Shown: in pieces, positions 1 to 9,169 of the stretch
Numbering within the stretch: the first letter of the stretch is position 1
Layout: each line of letters opens with the position of its first letter
Assembly (NCBI GenBank): GCA_024691425.1
Contig: JAILNQ010000056.1
Location: forward strand, 1 to 64,000
DNA: 64,000 nt
Reading direction: 5' to 3'
Source: Lachnospiraceae bacterium
Lineage (GTDB): Bacteria > Bacillota > Clostridia > Lachnospirales > Lachnospiraceae
Position numbers and translations under genes: made by a program
The notes under the pieces: model-generated
Seen by the model: only the letters and a program-made list of their open reading frames with translations
Told to the model about the DNA's origin: nothing
Database searches by the model: none

Positions 1-1
1 A

Positions 2-1324
2 GCTCTTGATGATTACATCGATCAGTATCCTGAGTTCAGAGACAAGTGGTTCACAAAGGAAGAGTGGGATAAGTTCCGTCAGCCCGACGGTCATATCTAC
101 TGGATCAATCCTTTCGGTAACACAAAGGGTGAGACAAAGCAGACAACTCATAACGACGAAGCATTCTGGATCCAGGTCCGCGTTCGTGAGTGGGCAGGAT
201 ATCCCAAGATCCAGACAATGGATCAGTACTTCGATCTTCTGGAGAAGTATATCGCTGAGAATCCTACAATGGAAGACGGCACAGAGAACATCGCTTACAC
301 GATCCTGTGCGAAGACTGGAGATATTTCTGTCTTGAAAATGCAGGACAGTTCCTTGCAGGATATCCCAATGACGGTTCCGTTATCGTTAACAAGTCAAAC
401 ATGACTATCGAGGACTACAACACAAGCGAAGATACTATCCAGTACTTCAAGAAACTCAATGAAGAATACAACAAGGGCTTCGTAGATCCCGAGTCATTCA
501 CACAGACATATGACGAATACATCGCTAAGCTTTCAACAGGCCGCGTTCTCGGTATGGTTGACCAGTGGTGGGATTTCGCATACACGGTTAATGATTCCTT
601 CAAGCAGTCAGGTCTTGACCTGAAGGGCTGCAACTATGTTCCTCTCGGCCTTACAACAAAGGAAGGCATGGAGAACAGATGGCATACATATGATGATACT
701 GTTAACCAGGCTTCAGGTATCGCTATCACAAAAGACTGTGCAGACGTTGACAAGGCATTCAAGTTCCTCGTTGACTGTGCAATGGATCAGGAACTTCATG
801 ATCTCAGATGGTGGGGCGTAAAGGATGTTGACTACAATGTTGACGAGAACGGCTTATACTATCGTACAGACGAGCAGAGAATAAACTGGGCTGACACATC
901 ATATCAGGCTAAGCACAGATGCCAGTACTCATACTTCCCTCAGTGGCATGGAACAAGTGATGACGGCAAGAACGCTAACAAGCCCGAAGAACAGCCTTCG
1001 GAGTTCATGGTTGACATGGCTGCTCCTCTTAAGGCCTGCTTCGATGCATACGGATATACAACATATCCTCAGTTCATCGGATCAGTTCAGGAGACAAACG
1101 GACCTTGGTTCCCGATGTACTCATACTCAAACAACTTCACAACAGAGACACCCGGTGGTGTAGCTTGGGCGAAGATGGGCGAGTGCAAGCACGAATGGCT
1201 TCCTAAGGTAGTTATGGCTAAAGACTTTGATAAGGGCTGGGGCGAATACATGGCAGCATATGAAGCATGCAAGCCTGAAGACTTCATCAAAGAAATGCAG
1301 GATATCCTTGACGGATTCAAATAA
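2..1324 (+). CDS. ABC transporter extracellular solute-binding protein (LplA-like, carbohydrate), 5'-truncated by window start
   Basis: Open frame runs from base 2 (ALDDYIDQYPEFRDKWFTKEEWDKFRQPDGHIYWINPFG...) into ORF 218-1324; followed by two LplB/YtcP-type permeases. Confidence 0.85.
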   Translation, partial: ALDDYIDQYPEFRDKWFTKEEWDKFRQPDGHIYWINPFGNTKGETKQTTHNDEAFWIQVRVREWAGYPKIQTMDQYFDLLEKYIAENPTMEDGTENIAYTILCEDWRYFCLENAGQFLAGYPNDGSVIVNKSNMTIEDYNTSEDTIQYFKKLNEEYNKGFVDPESFTQTYDEYIAKLSTGRVLGMVDQWWDFAYTVNDSFKQSGLDLKGCNYVPLGLTTKEGMENRWHTYDDTVNQASGIAITKDCADVDKAFKFLVDCAMDQELHDLRWWGVKDVDYNVDENGLYYRTDEQRINWADTSYQAKHRCQYSYFPQWHGTSDDGKNANKPEEQPSEFMVDMAAPLKACFDAYGYTTYPQFIGSVQETNGPWFPMYSYSNNFTTETPGGVAWAKMGECKHEWLPKVVMAKDFDKGWGEYMAAYEACKPEDFIKEMQDILDGFK

Positions 1325-1382
1325 TGCAGGTAGGAGGGACCCGTTGAAGACGGGAGAAACCTTCTGAAATATAATTAAGAAT

Positions 1383-1418
1383 AAGGCAGCAACACAGCGA
1401 CTGAGGTTGCTGCCTTTT
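1383..1418 (+). terminator. Intercistronic hairpin/attenuator between binding protein and permeases
   Basis: AAGGCAGCAAC-12 nt-GTTGCTGCCTT perfect 11-bp inverted repeat followed by TTTTCTT. Confidence 0.8.
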
Positions 1419-1442
1419 CTTAAGTTAAACAGGAGTTTTATT

Positions 1443-2384
1443 ATGGCTCAGGCAAAAACAGCAAAAAAGAAGATCAATAAATTCAGCCTGAAGGAGATGA
1501 AGAGGCAGACATTCCTCATGATCGTATCGTTCTTCATGGTTGTTTACGGAATAATATTTTATTACTGGCCTCTGACAGGCTGGCTCATGGCATTTGAAAA
1601 TTTCAAGCCTAAGAAGGGACTTCTCGGTTCAAAATTCGTCGGGCTTGATAAGTTTAAATTCCTTTTTGAGGATGATGTATTCATAAAAGTAATCAGAAAC
1701 ACGTTCGCGATGGGACTCATAAATCTCGTCTCGACAACGATCATGGCAGTGCTTTTTGCCATAATTCTTAACGAGGTAAGGCGTGCATGGATCAAGAAAC
1801 CGATCCAGACGATCTCATACCTGCCTCACTTCCTTTCATGGATCGTTGTTACCGGTATACTTCACGATTCACTTTCTGCATCCGGTATAGTAAACGATCT
1901 GCTTCTTAAATTCGGATTCGTAAATCAGGCAATCAATTTCTTCGCATTTCCCAAATATTTCTGGGGCATTGTCGCTTTCGCACAGTGCTGGAAGGAAACG
2001 GGATGGAACGCGATCATTTATCTTGCGGCGATAACGGCGATAGATCCTAACCTTTATGAGGCCGCATCGATCGATGGCGCAGACAGATTGCATAAGATAA
2101 GATATATAACGCTTCCGGGCATCAAGCCCACGTTCATGATACTTCTTCTTATGAACGTAGGTAACGTTCTTAACGCAGGGTTCGAAGTACAGTACCTTCT
2201 CGGAAACGGGCTTGTACAGTCGGTATCACAGACGATAGACATCTACGTGCTGAAATGGGGCATATCTCAGAATGACTACTCCCTCGGTACGGCGGCCGGC
2301 CTCTTCAAGAGTGCGGTCAGCATACTGCTCATAGTCATCGCTAACGAGATATCCAAGCGGTACGGCGAAGAAAGACTGTTCTAA
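1443..2384 (+). CDS. Carbohydrate ABC transporter permease (LplB-like)
   Basis: TM-rich; EAA loop 'YEAASIDGADRLHKIRYITLPGIKP'; ATG 1443 preceded by AGGAG. Confidence 0.88.
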   Translation: MAQAKTAKKKINKFSLKEMKRQTFLMIVSFFMVVYGIIFYYWPLTGWLMAFENFKPKKGLLGSKFVGLDKFKFLFEDDVFIKVIRNTFAMGLINLVSTTIMAVLFAIILNEVRRAWIKKPIQTISYLPHFLSWIVVTGILHDSLSASGIVNDLLLKFGFVNQAINFFAFPKYFWGIVAFAQCWKETGWNAIIYLAAITAIDPNLYEAASIDGADRLHKIRYITLPGIKPTFMILLLMNVGNVLNAGFEVQYLLGNGLVQSVSQTIDIYVLKWGISQNDYSLGTAAGLFKSAVSILLIVIANEISKRYGEERLF

Positions 2385-2396
2385 GGGGGATTCATC

Positions 2397-3308
2397 ATGA
2401 GAGAAGATAGTACGCATAAAAGTTACAAGATAAGAGGAACCGCGAGCGATAAGGTGCTTACCGTTGTCGTAATCATTTTCCTGTTATCGTTCACGGTCGT
2501 AACGCTATATCCCGTAATAAACACGGTTGCACTGTCATTCAATGACGGAATTGATGCGGTTCGCGGAGGGATTTACCTGATCCCGCGTAAGTTCTCAATG
2601 AAGAACTATAAGACGGTTATGGAAATGCAGAACATATGGACGGGAGCAAAGATAACGGTTTGCAGAACTGTCCTTGCAACGGTAACTTCGCTTATCGCTA
2701 ATGCTCTCCTTGCATTCGTAGTAAGCCGTAAGAGATTCCTGTTCAAGTCAGGTCTTTCACTTTTCTGGGTCATCACGATGTACGTTAACGGCGGAATGAT
2801 TCCGATATTCCTCCTTTACAAGAATCTCGGACTTACCGGAACGTTCCATGTTTATTGGATACCCGGTATGATAAGCGCTTTCAACATGCTTGTGATGAGA
2901 ACGTACATGGAAGGCATACCTGAAAGTCTTGAGGAATCCGCGCAGCTTGACGGAGCAGGATACTGGACGATTTTCGCGAGGATTATTTCCCCGCTGTGCA
3001 AACCGGTTTACGCTACAGTTGCATTGTTCATAGCTGTATGGCAGTGGAACTCATGGTTCGATGCGATGCTCTACAACCGTATGAAGACTGAGTATACGAC
3101 TCTTCAGTACGAGCTTATGAAACTGCTTTCGTCAGTCATGCAGCAGAGCGGAAGCGCAGAGAACGCAAAGAACGGTGCGGCGACGATCACGCCGGTCACA
3201 ATAAGGGCCGCGGCAACGGTAGTTACGATGCTTCCTATCGTCTGCCTGTATCCTTTCCTTCAGAGATACTTCGTTACCGGCCTTACCATCGGCGGTGTTA
3301 AGGAATGA
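2397..3308 (+). CDS. Carbohydrate ABC transporter permease (YtcP-like)
   Basis: TM-rich; EAA loop 'LEESAQLDGAGYWTIFARIISPLCKP'. Confidence 0.88.
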   Translation: MREDSTHKSYKIRGTASDKVLTVVVIIFLLSFTVVTLYPVINTVALSFNDGIDAVRGGIYLIPRKFSMKNYKTVMEMQNIWTGAKITVCRTVLATVTSLIANALLAFVVSRKRFLFKSGLSLFWVITMYVNGGMIPIFLLYKNLGLTGTFHVYWIPGMISAFNMLVMRTYMEGIPESLEESAQLDGAGYWTIFARIISPLCKPVYATVALFIAVWQWNSWFDAMLYNRMKTEYTTLQYELMKLLSSVMQQSGSAENAKNGAATITPVTIRAAATVVTMLPIVCLYPFLQRYFVTGLTIGGVKE

Positions 3309-4465
3309 CAGGTTCAAGTCTGAACGGAATATATATCAATTTTTTCGAAAAAGCGGGATATTCTCCCGAGGAGACCGACAAGAGGCTGGAGGAAATCTTC
3401 AGAACGCTTTTCTATGGCTCTGAGGACGAGAGGATATATCATCCGGTCGGCGATGATATGGGTTATATCGTCGATACCGGCAACATTGATGCAAGAACTG
3501 AGGGCATGTCATACGGAATGATGATGTGCGTGCAGCTGAATCATAAAGAGGAGTTCGACCGTATATGGAAGTGGGCCAGGACCTATATGTACATGGAGTC
3601 CGGCAGACATGCAGGGTTCTTCTGCTGGTCTAACGCTCTGGACGGCAGCAGGAATTCGGACGGTCCGGCTCCCGACGGAGAGGAATACTTTGCCATGGCG
3701 CTCCTGTTCGCTTCGCACCGCTGGGGTGACGGCGAAGGGATTTTCAATTATAGCCGGGAAGCCTGCGAGCTCCTTCACAGCATGATAAGAGAGGGCGAAG
3801 GCGAAAGAGGCCGGGGGATGTTTGATCGGGATAATTATCTGATCAGGTTCATTCCCGAGGTCGATTTCACGGATCCGTCATACCATCTTCCGCATTTTTA
3901 CGAACTGTTCTCGAAATGGGCATATCCCATGGACCGCACGTTTTATGCCAATGCAGCTTCTGCAAGCCGTAGTTTCTGGCATAAGGCATGCCATGAGATT
4001 TCGGGACTTTGCAGCGAGTATTCATATTATGACGGCACGCCGTACGAACAGGGCGCCGAAAAATGGGGAAAGCATGACTGGTATTATTCCGATGCTTACC
4101 GCACGATCATGAACATAGCGCTTGATCATATCTGGTTCGGAAGAGATAGCTGGCAGGAGGAAGAAGGCAAAAAGTTCTTAAGGTGCATGACTGAAAGCGT
4201 AGGCGCGGCCCGATGGGACAAGGTGCTTGACTGGGACGGAACCATAAGGGAAGAGGACGCGCTTCATCCCCTGGCCGTTATAGCTACAAATGCTACGGCT
4301 TCCGTGCTTATTGAAGAGAGCGGCACTAAAGATGCAGAAAATGCTCTGCAGGCGCTTAAACGATTCTGGGAAACGCCGCTTCGCACGGGCAACAGACGCT
4401 ACTACGACAACTGCCTTTACATGTTCTCATTCATGATCTTAAGCGGCAGATACAGAATCTGGTAG
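3305..4465 (+). CDS. Glycoside hydrolase family 8, Rex-like (reducing-end xylose-releasing exo-oligoxylanase)
   Basis: 'TEGMSYGMMMCVQLNHKEEFDRIWKWA', 'FCWSNALDGSRNSDGPAPDGEEYFAMALLFASHRWG' typical of GH8 Rex; no signal peptide; 4-nt overlap with upstream permease. Confidence 0.82.
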   Translation: MTGSSLNGIYINFFEKAGYSPEETDKRLEEIFRTLFYGSEDERIYHPVGDDMGYIVDTGNIDARTEGMSYGMMMCVQLNHKEEFDRIWKWARTYMYMESGRHAGFFCWSNALDGSRNSDGPAPDGEEYFAMALLFASHRWGDGEGIFNYSREACELLHSMIREGEGERGRGMFDRDNYLIRFIPEVDFTDPSYHLPHFYELFSKWAYPMDRTFYANAASASRSFWHKACHEISGLCSEYSYYDGTPYEQGAEKWGKHDWYYSDAYRTIMNIALDHIWFGRDSWQEEEGKKFLRCMTESVGAARWDKVLDWDGTIREEDALHPLAVIATNATASVLIEESGTKDAENALQALKRFWETPLRTGNRRYYDNCLYMFSFMILSGRYRIW

Positions 4466-4490
4466 ATGGATCAGATAAATGGATTAACAG

Positions 4491-4517
4491 CGCTCCGGCC
4501 GGTCGCCGGGGCGTTTT
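4491..4517 (+). terminator. Rho-independent terminator after GH8 gene
   Basis: CGCTCCGGC-5 nt-GCCGGGGCG (one T.G pair) then TTTT. Confidence 0.7.
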
Positions 4518-4559
4518 CTGTCGGCGAGCCTTCCGGAGAAAATCATGACCCTGCAGAGT

Positions 4560-4588
4560 TTGCGCGATATGGCACGGTGTGGTAATAT
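4560..4588 (+). promoter_or_regulatory. Candidate sigma-A promoter with extended -10
   Basis: TTGCGC (4560-4565), 17-bp spacer, TAATAT (4583-4588) preceded by TGG. Confidence 0.5.
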
Positions 4589-4589
4589 G

Positions 4590-5339
4590 TTATGCGGTAT
4601 GTGTAAAGACGGTAACGACAGAATCTGCCTTTTCGCGGTACGTATGTATGCTCTGGCGCTTGATGCGCCGGAAAGTTTCCTTGCGAAGTGGTATGAAAAG
4701 ATGCCGGAAGATCGGAAGGCCAGGGCGGACAGGTTCAGGCATGAGAGCGGAAGGAAGTGCTGCATCATCTCTTATGCGCTTCTTACCCATGCAGTCCGTG
4801 AACTTGCAAAAGATCTTGATGGAATATTTACCGTACCTTCCGGTCCGCTTCCGATCAAAGTATCCGAAGACGGAAAACCATACTTTGAAAACATCCCGGT
4901 ATGCTTCAATATTTCGCATTCAGGCGAAAGGGTTGCGGTTGCGCTCTCCCCGATGAACGTCGGATGTGATGTCGAGAGGAAAAGGAAGGATACGATAAAG
5001 ATCGCGGAGCGTTTTTTTTCGGCAGAGGAATACGAAAGACTGAAAAAAATATCGGATACGGAAGAGCAGAATGCCGAATTCACCCGCATGTGGACGCTGA
5101 AAGAAAGCGCAGTGAAATGCTGCGGAGAAGGAATACGGCATGAGTTCAGCGATTTTTCCGTAATGGATGCTAATGGAAATACATACGGAAGCATAAAGCT
5201 TTCCGGTTTTGATGAAACATATTACCTGAAAGAATACGAGGGTGACAGCATTTACAGCTACAGTGTCTGCAGCGCCTATGACATAATGGAAGATGAGATG
5301 AGACGCATCAGGATCGATGCGCAAGGAGCAATGAGATGA
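4590..5339 (+). CDS. 4'-phosphopantetheinyl transferase (Sfp family)
   Basis: 'ICFNISHSGERVAVALSPMNVGCDVERKRK' and 'FTRMWTLKESAVKCCGEGI' Sfp motifs; start uncertain (track starts at 4545). Confidence 0.85.
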   Translation, partial: LCGMCKDGNDRICLFAVRMYALALDAPESFLAKWYEKMPEDRKARADRFRHESGRKCCIISYALLTHAVRELAKDLDGIFTVPSGPLPIKVSEDGKPYFENIPVCFNISHSGERVAVALSPMNVGCDVERKRKDTIKIAERFFSAEEYERLKKISDTEEQNAEFTRMWTLKESAVKCCGEGIRHEFSDFSVMDANGNTYGSIKLSGFDETYYLKEYEGDSIYSYSVCSAYDIMEDEMRRIRIDAQGAMR

Positions 5340-6778
5340 GTGATGAATTCAAAATGAGCCAGAATGATGCAGAGTGCTTTGAGAACCGTCCCGTGACGAT
5401 GAATGAAGGTAACAACCTTCTTCAGATCGAGGAGCATATGTACATTCTTGATGACGTTGCAAAACCCAACGTCTTCAGGAATATGTTCCCGTACTCGGAA
5501 GTTCCGAAGATTCCTTTCAATGACAGGATCGTTCCTCATAACATGCCGAAGGATATATGGATAACCGATACGACTTTCCGTGACGGACAGCAGTCGAGAG
5601 CACCTTATACGACAGAGCAGATAGTCACTATATACGATTACCTTCACCGCCTCGGCGGACCGAACGGCATGATACGCGCGAGCGAATTCTTCCTTTATTC
5701 GAAGAAGGACAGGGATGCTGTCATGAAGTGCATGGAAAGGGGATACAAGTATCCGGAGGTCACGAGCTGGATAAGGGCGAGCAAAGAGGATTTCAAGCTC
5801 GTCAAGGAACTCGGGATGCCCGAGACCGGAATACTCGTCAGCTGCAGCGACTATCATATCTTCCTGAAGCTTAAGATGACAAGAAAGCAGGCAATGGACC
5901 ACTATTTAAGCGTCGTGCGTGACTGCCTTGAGGAAGGTATTTCGGTAAGATGCCATCTCGAGGACATCACAAGGGCGGACATATACGGATACGTTGTTCC
6001 GTTCTGTCTTGAGCTCATGAAGCTCATGGAAGAGTACAAGATACCGATCAAAGTCAGGGCATGCGATACGATGGGTTACGGCGTCAACTATCCCGGTGCT
6101 GTTATACCGAGAAGCGTGCAGGGAATAATCTATGCGATACATACGCATGCCGGAGTTCCGTGCGAGCTCATCGAATGGCACGGCCACAATGATTTTTACA
6201 AAGCGGTATCGAATTCGACGACGGCATGGCTGTACGGCTGCTGCGGTGTCAACACATCGCTTTTCGGAATCGGCGAACGTACCGGAAATACTCCGCTCGA
6301 GGCGATGGTGTTCGAGTATGCGCAGCTGCGCGGAACGCTGAACGGAATGGACACGAGAGTCATCACCGAGCTGGCCGAGTATTACGAGAAGGAGATCGGT
6401 TACGAGATTCCTCCCCGCACTCCTTTCGTCGGAAAGAATTTCAACGTTACGAGAGCCGGGATCCACGCGGACGGGCTTCTTAAGAACGAGGAGATATACA
6501 ACATATTCGATACGGAAAAATTCCTGAACAGGCCGGTTCTGTGCGCAGTTTCGAACACGTCAGGTCTTGCCGGGATAGCACATTGGATAAATACATACTA
6601 CAAGCTCAGCGAGGATAAGCATTATTCGAAAAATGACGATCTGATCATAGAGCTCAAGAAGTGGGTCGACGAGCAGTATGACGAAGGGCGCGTGACGGTG
6701 CTCACCGACGGCGAGCTCGTAGAGCAGATAGATATGACATGCAGCAAGCTCGGCGTACCAGTGCCTTCAGAACGCTGA
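5336..6778 (+). CDS. DRE-TIM metallolyase, probable Re-citrate synthase (isopropylmalate/homocitrate synthase-like)
   Basis: 'DIWITDTTFRDGQQSRAPYTTEQIVTIYDYLH', 'EWHGHNDFYKAVSNSTTAWLYG', 'GIGERTGNTPLEAM', 'FVGKNFNVTRAGIHADGLLKNEEIYNIFDTEKFLNRP' resemble clostridial Re-citrate synthase as I remember it. Confidence 0.75.
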   Translation: MSDEFKMSQNDAECFENRPVTMNEGNNLLQIEEHMYILDDVAKPNVFRNMFPYSEVPKIPFNDRIVPHNMPKDIWITDTTFRDGQQSRAPYTTEQIVTIYDYLHRLGGPNGMIRASEFFLYSKKDRDAVMKCMERGYKYPEVTSWIRASKEDFKLVKELGMPETGILVSCSDYHIFLKLKMTRKQAMDHYLSVVRDCLEEGISVRCHLEDITRADIYGYVVPFCLELMKLMEEYKIPIKVRACDTMGYGVNYPGAVIPRSVQGIIYAIHTHAGVPCELIEWHGHNDFYKAVSNSTTAWLYGCCGVNTSLFGIGERTGNTPLEAMVFEYAQLRGTLNGMDTRVITELAEYYEKEIGYEIPPRTPFVGKNFNVTRAGIHADGLLKNEEIYNIFDTEKFLNRPVLCAVSNTSGLAGIAHWINTYYKLSEDKHYSKNDDLIIELKKWVDEQYDEGRVTVLTDGELVEQIDMTCSKLGVPVPSER

Positions 6779-6842
6779 AAGAGCGTATAGCGCTGACGGT
6801 CTGCCGGGATATTTACGGCAGCTGAAAAAATATGAAAACATA

Positions 6843-6870
6843 TTGACACCTGCTTCGGCAGGTGTATAAT
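6843..6870 (+). promoter_or_regulatory. Promoter for metal efflux operon
   Basis: TTGACA (6843-6848), 16-bp spacer, TATAAT (6865-6870). Confidence 0.85.
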
Positions 6871-6878
6871 ATAATCAA

Positions 6879-6902
6879 ATATATGAATAAATGTTCATAT
6901 AT
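6879..6902 (+). promoter_or_regulatory. ArsR/SmtB-type operator
   Basis: aTATATGAATA-AA-TGTTCATATAt imperfect inverted repeat (one mismatch in 11+11), just downstream of the -10. Confidence 0.8.
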
Positions 6903-6925
6903 AAAAATAAAAAGGAGATATGATC

Positions 6926-7144
6926 ATGACAAAAACATACGGAATAGAAGTTGACTGTGCAAACTGCGCGAACAAAATGGAGCAGGCCGCAAAGGACACC
7001 GACGGAGTGAAGGACTGCACTGTCAATTTCATGGCTCTTAAGATGAACGTTGAGTTCGAGGAAGGCGCCGATGAGAAGAGCGTAATGCAGGCCGTGCTGA
7101 AGAACTGCAAGAAGGTTGAGGATGACTGCGAGATTTTCATCTGA
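6926..7144 (+). CDS. Heavy-metal-associated (HMA) domain protein
   Basis: 'YGIEVDCANCANKMEQAAKDTDGVKDCTVNFMALKMNVEF'; CxxC metal site; AGGAG upstream. Confidence 0.85.
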   Translation: MTKTYGIEVDCANCANKMEQAAKDTDGVKDCTVNFMALKMNVEFEEGADEKSVMQAVLKNCKKVEDDCEIFI

Positions 7145-7185
7145 CCATCACCGAAAATGATCGTTTTCCAAGGGAGATAGGACAA

Positions 7186-9099
7186 ATGAACCGGAAACAG
7201 AAGAAAGTACTCATAAGGATAATCGTATCTGCAGCCGTTACCGTCGCCTTGTCGATTGCATCAGGAGCTGTTGAAGCCTTTGCCGCATCTCATATCGGAG
7301 CGGGCGCGGCAGAATATGTTCTTTTCGCTCTCTATCTCATTCCCTACCTGATAATAGGCTATGACATACTGAAGAAGGCCGTAAAGGGCATAACAAAGGG
7401 ACAGGTGATGGACGAGAATTTCCTTATGGCCGTTGCGACCGTCGGAGCTATGGCGCTCGGAGAATACCGGGAAGGAGTCGCAGTAATGCTGTTCTACCAG
7501 ACCGGCGAGCTTTTCCAGTCTTATGCCGTAGGAAAGAGCAGACGCAATATTGCCGCGCTGATGGATATAAGACCTGACAGCGCGAATCTCGTGACCGAAG
7601 AGGACGGCTGCGAGGTTCTGAAGAAAGTCAGTCCCGATGAAGTGCCGGCAGGCAGCGTTATCACTGTCATCCCCGGAGAGAAGATACCGCTTGACGGTAC
7701 GGTTATATCCGGTGATTCATCGGTCGATACCAGCGCGCTTACCGGTGAGTCCGTACCGCGGACAGTTAGATGCGGCGACGAGGTTATAAGCGGATGCATA
7801 AACTTAAGCGGTGCCATCAATATAAGGACTTCGAAGGAATTCGGGGAATCGACTGTTTCCAGAATACTCGAGCTCGTTGAGAATGCAAGCTCGAGAAAAT
7901 CAAGATCAGAGAATTTCATCTCGAAATTCGCAAGATATTATACGCCGGCTGTATGCGGCCTTGCACTTGCGATAGCCGTTCTCCCGCCTGTGATCAACCT
8001 GATCATGGGAAATCCGGCGCTCTTTTCTGAATATATCTACAGGGCGCTGACGTTTCTCGTAATAAGCTGCCCGTGCGCGCTCGTTATCAGCATCCCGCTC
8101 GGATTTTTCGCCGGGATAGGCGGAGCTTCCCGCGCAGGAGTGCTTGTCAAGGGATCGAATTACATCGAAGCGCTCTCGAAAGCAGGAACCGTCATTTTTG
8201 ATAAGACCGGTACGCTCACTAAAGGAGTGTTCGAGGTCGTGGCGATACATAAAGACAGGATCGACGAAGATACGCTTCTTGAATATGCCGCATATGCGGA
8301 GGATTTCAGCACTCACCCGATAAGCAGGTCGATAATTGCCGCTTACGGTCACGATATCGACAGGAGCAGGATAGCTGATGTTAAAGAGAAGGCCGGAGAA
8401 GGCGTAAGCGCAACGGTATCCGGAAGAAGCGTTCTTGTCGGAAATGAGAAGCTCATGAAGGCGAACGGCATAGCCAGTTCGGACTGCAAGGACGGGGGCA
8501 CGATAGTGCATATCGCCGTTGACGGCGAATATGCCGGACATATTCATATTTCAGATGTCATAAAGGAAAATTCTGCAGAAGCGGTCAAAGGTTTACATAA
8601 CTTGGGGATCGCAAAGACAATAATGCTGACGGGCGATTCGGCCGAGGTTGCCGAGAATGTTGCAAAAACGCTTGATATCAGCGAGTTCCATGCCGGGCTC
8701 ATGCCGCAGGATAAAGTCAGCATCGTTGAGGATATACTGTCCAGCAGGCAGGAAAAGGGATGCGTCCTTTTCGTCGGTGACGGCATAAATGATGCTCCTG
8801 TTCTTACGAGAGCGGACATAGGGATCGCCATGGGCGCGCTCGGAAGCGATGCGGCGATCGAAGCTGCCGATGTAGTTCTGATGGATGACGATCCTGCCGG
8901 AATAGTAAAGGCGATAAAGATCGGCAGGAAGTGCATGAGGATCGTATACGAGAATATTTATTTCGCGATCGGCGTCAAGGTTATCTGCCTTATTCTTTCA
9001 GCTTTCGGCATCGCGAATATGTGGCTTGCTATTTTCGCGGATGTCGGAGTGATGGTGCTCGCGGTGCTGAACGCGATCAGGACTCTTAAGCCGGAATAG
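7186..9099 (+). CDS. Heavy-metal-translocating P-type ATPase (CadA/ZntA-like)
   Basis: 'FLVISCPCALVISIPLGFF' (CPC), 'IFDKTGTLTKG' phosphorylation motif, 'STHPISRSI', 'FVGDGINDAPVLTRADIGIAMG'. Confidence 0.93.
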   Translation: MNRKQKKVLIRIIVSAAVTVALSIASGAVEAFAASHIGAGAAEYVLFALYLIPYLIIGYDILKKAVKGITKGQVMDENFLMAVATVGAMALGEYREGVAVMLFYQTGELFQSYAVGKSRRNIAALMDIRPDSANLVTEEDGCEVLKKVSPDEVPAGSVITVIPGEKIPLDGTVISGDSSVDTSALTGESVPRTVRCGDEVISGCINLSGAINIRTSKEFGESTVSRILELVENASSRKSRSENFISKFARYYTPAVCGLALAIAVLPPVINLIMGNPALFSEYIYRALTFLVISCPCALVISIPLGFFAGIGGASRAGVLVKGSNYIEALSKAGTVIFDKTGTLTKGVFEVVAIHKDRIDEDTLLEYAAYAEDFSTHPISRSIIAAYGHDIDRSRIADVKEKAGEGVSATVSGRSVLVGNEKLMKANGIASSDCKDGGTIVHIAVDGEYAGHIHISDVIKENSAEAVKGLHNLGIAKTIMLTGDSAEVAENVAKTLDISEFHAGLMPQDKVSIVEDILSSRQEKGCVLFVGDGINDAPVLTRADIGIAMGALGSDAAIEAADVVLMDDDPAGIVKAIKIGRKCMRIVYENIYFAIGVKVICLILSAFGIANMWLAIFADVGVMVLAVLNAIRTLKPE

Positions 9100-9111
9100 G
9101 CCATATTTTGT

Positions 9112-9140
9112 TTGCTTTTATCACTGTCAGACTATATAAT
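9112..9140 (+). promoter_or_regulatory. Candidate promoter for arsR-family gene
   Basis: TTGCTT (9112-9117), 17-bp spacer, TATAAT (9135-9140). Confidence 0.55.
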
Positions 9141-9169
9141 CTTAAAAGCGGCTGTTACGGAGAAATGCA

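Noticed and set aside
6-404. 132-aa + strand ORF at window start
   Set aside because: Wrong frame; the frame beginning at base 2 reads as a continuous solute-binding protein.
1407-1442. N-terminal extension of the permease from a TTG at 1407
   Set aside because: It would start inside the terminator hairpin; ATG 1443 has a good AGGAG and a typical N-terminus.
7906-8547. 213-aa minus-strand ORF
   Set aside because: Antisense to conserved P-type ATPase motifs; no family resemblance.
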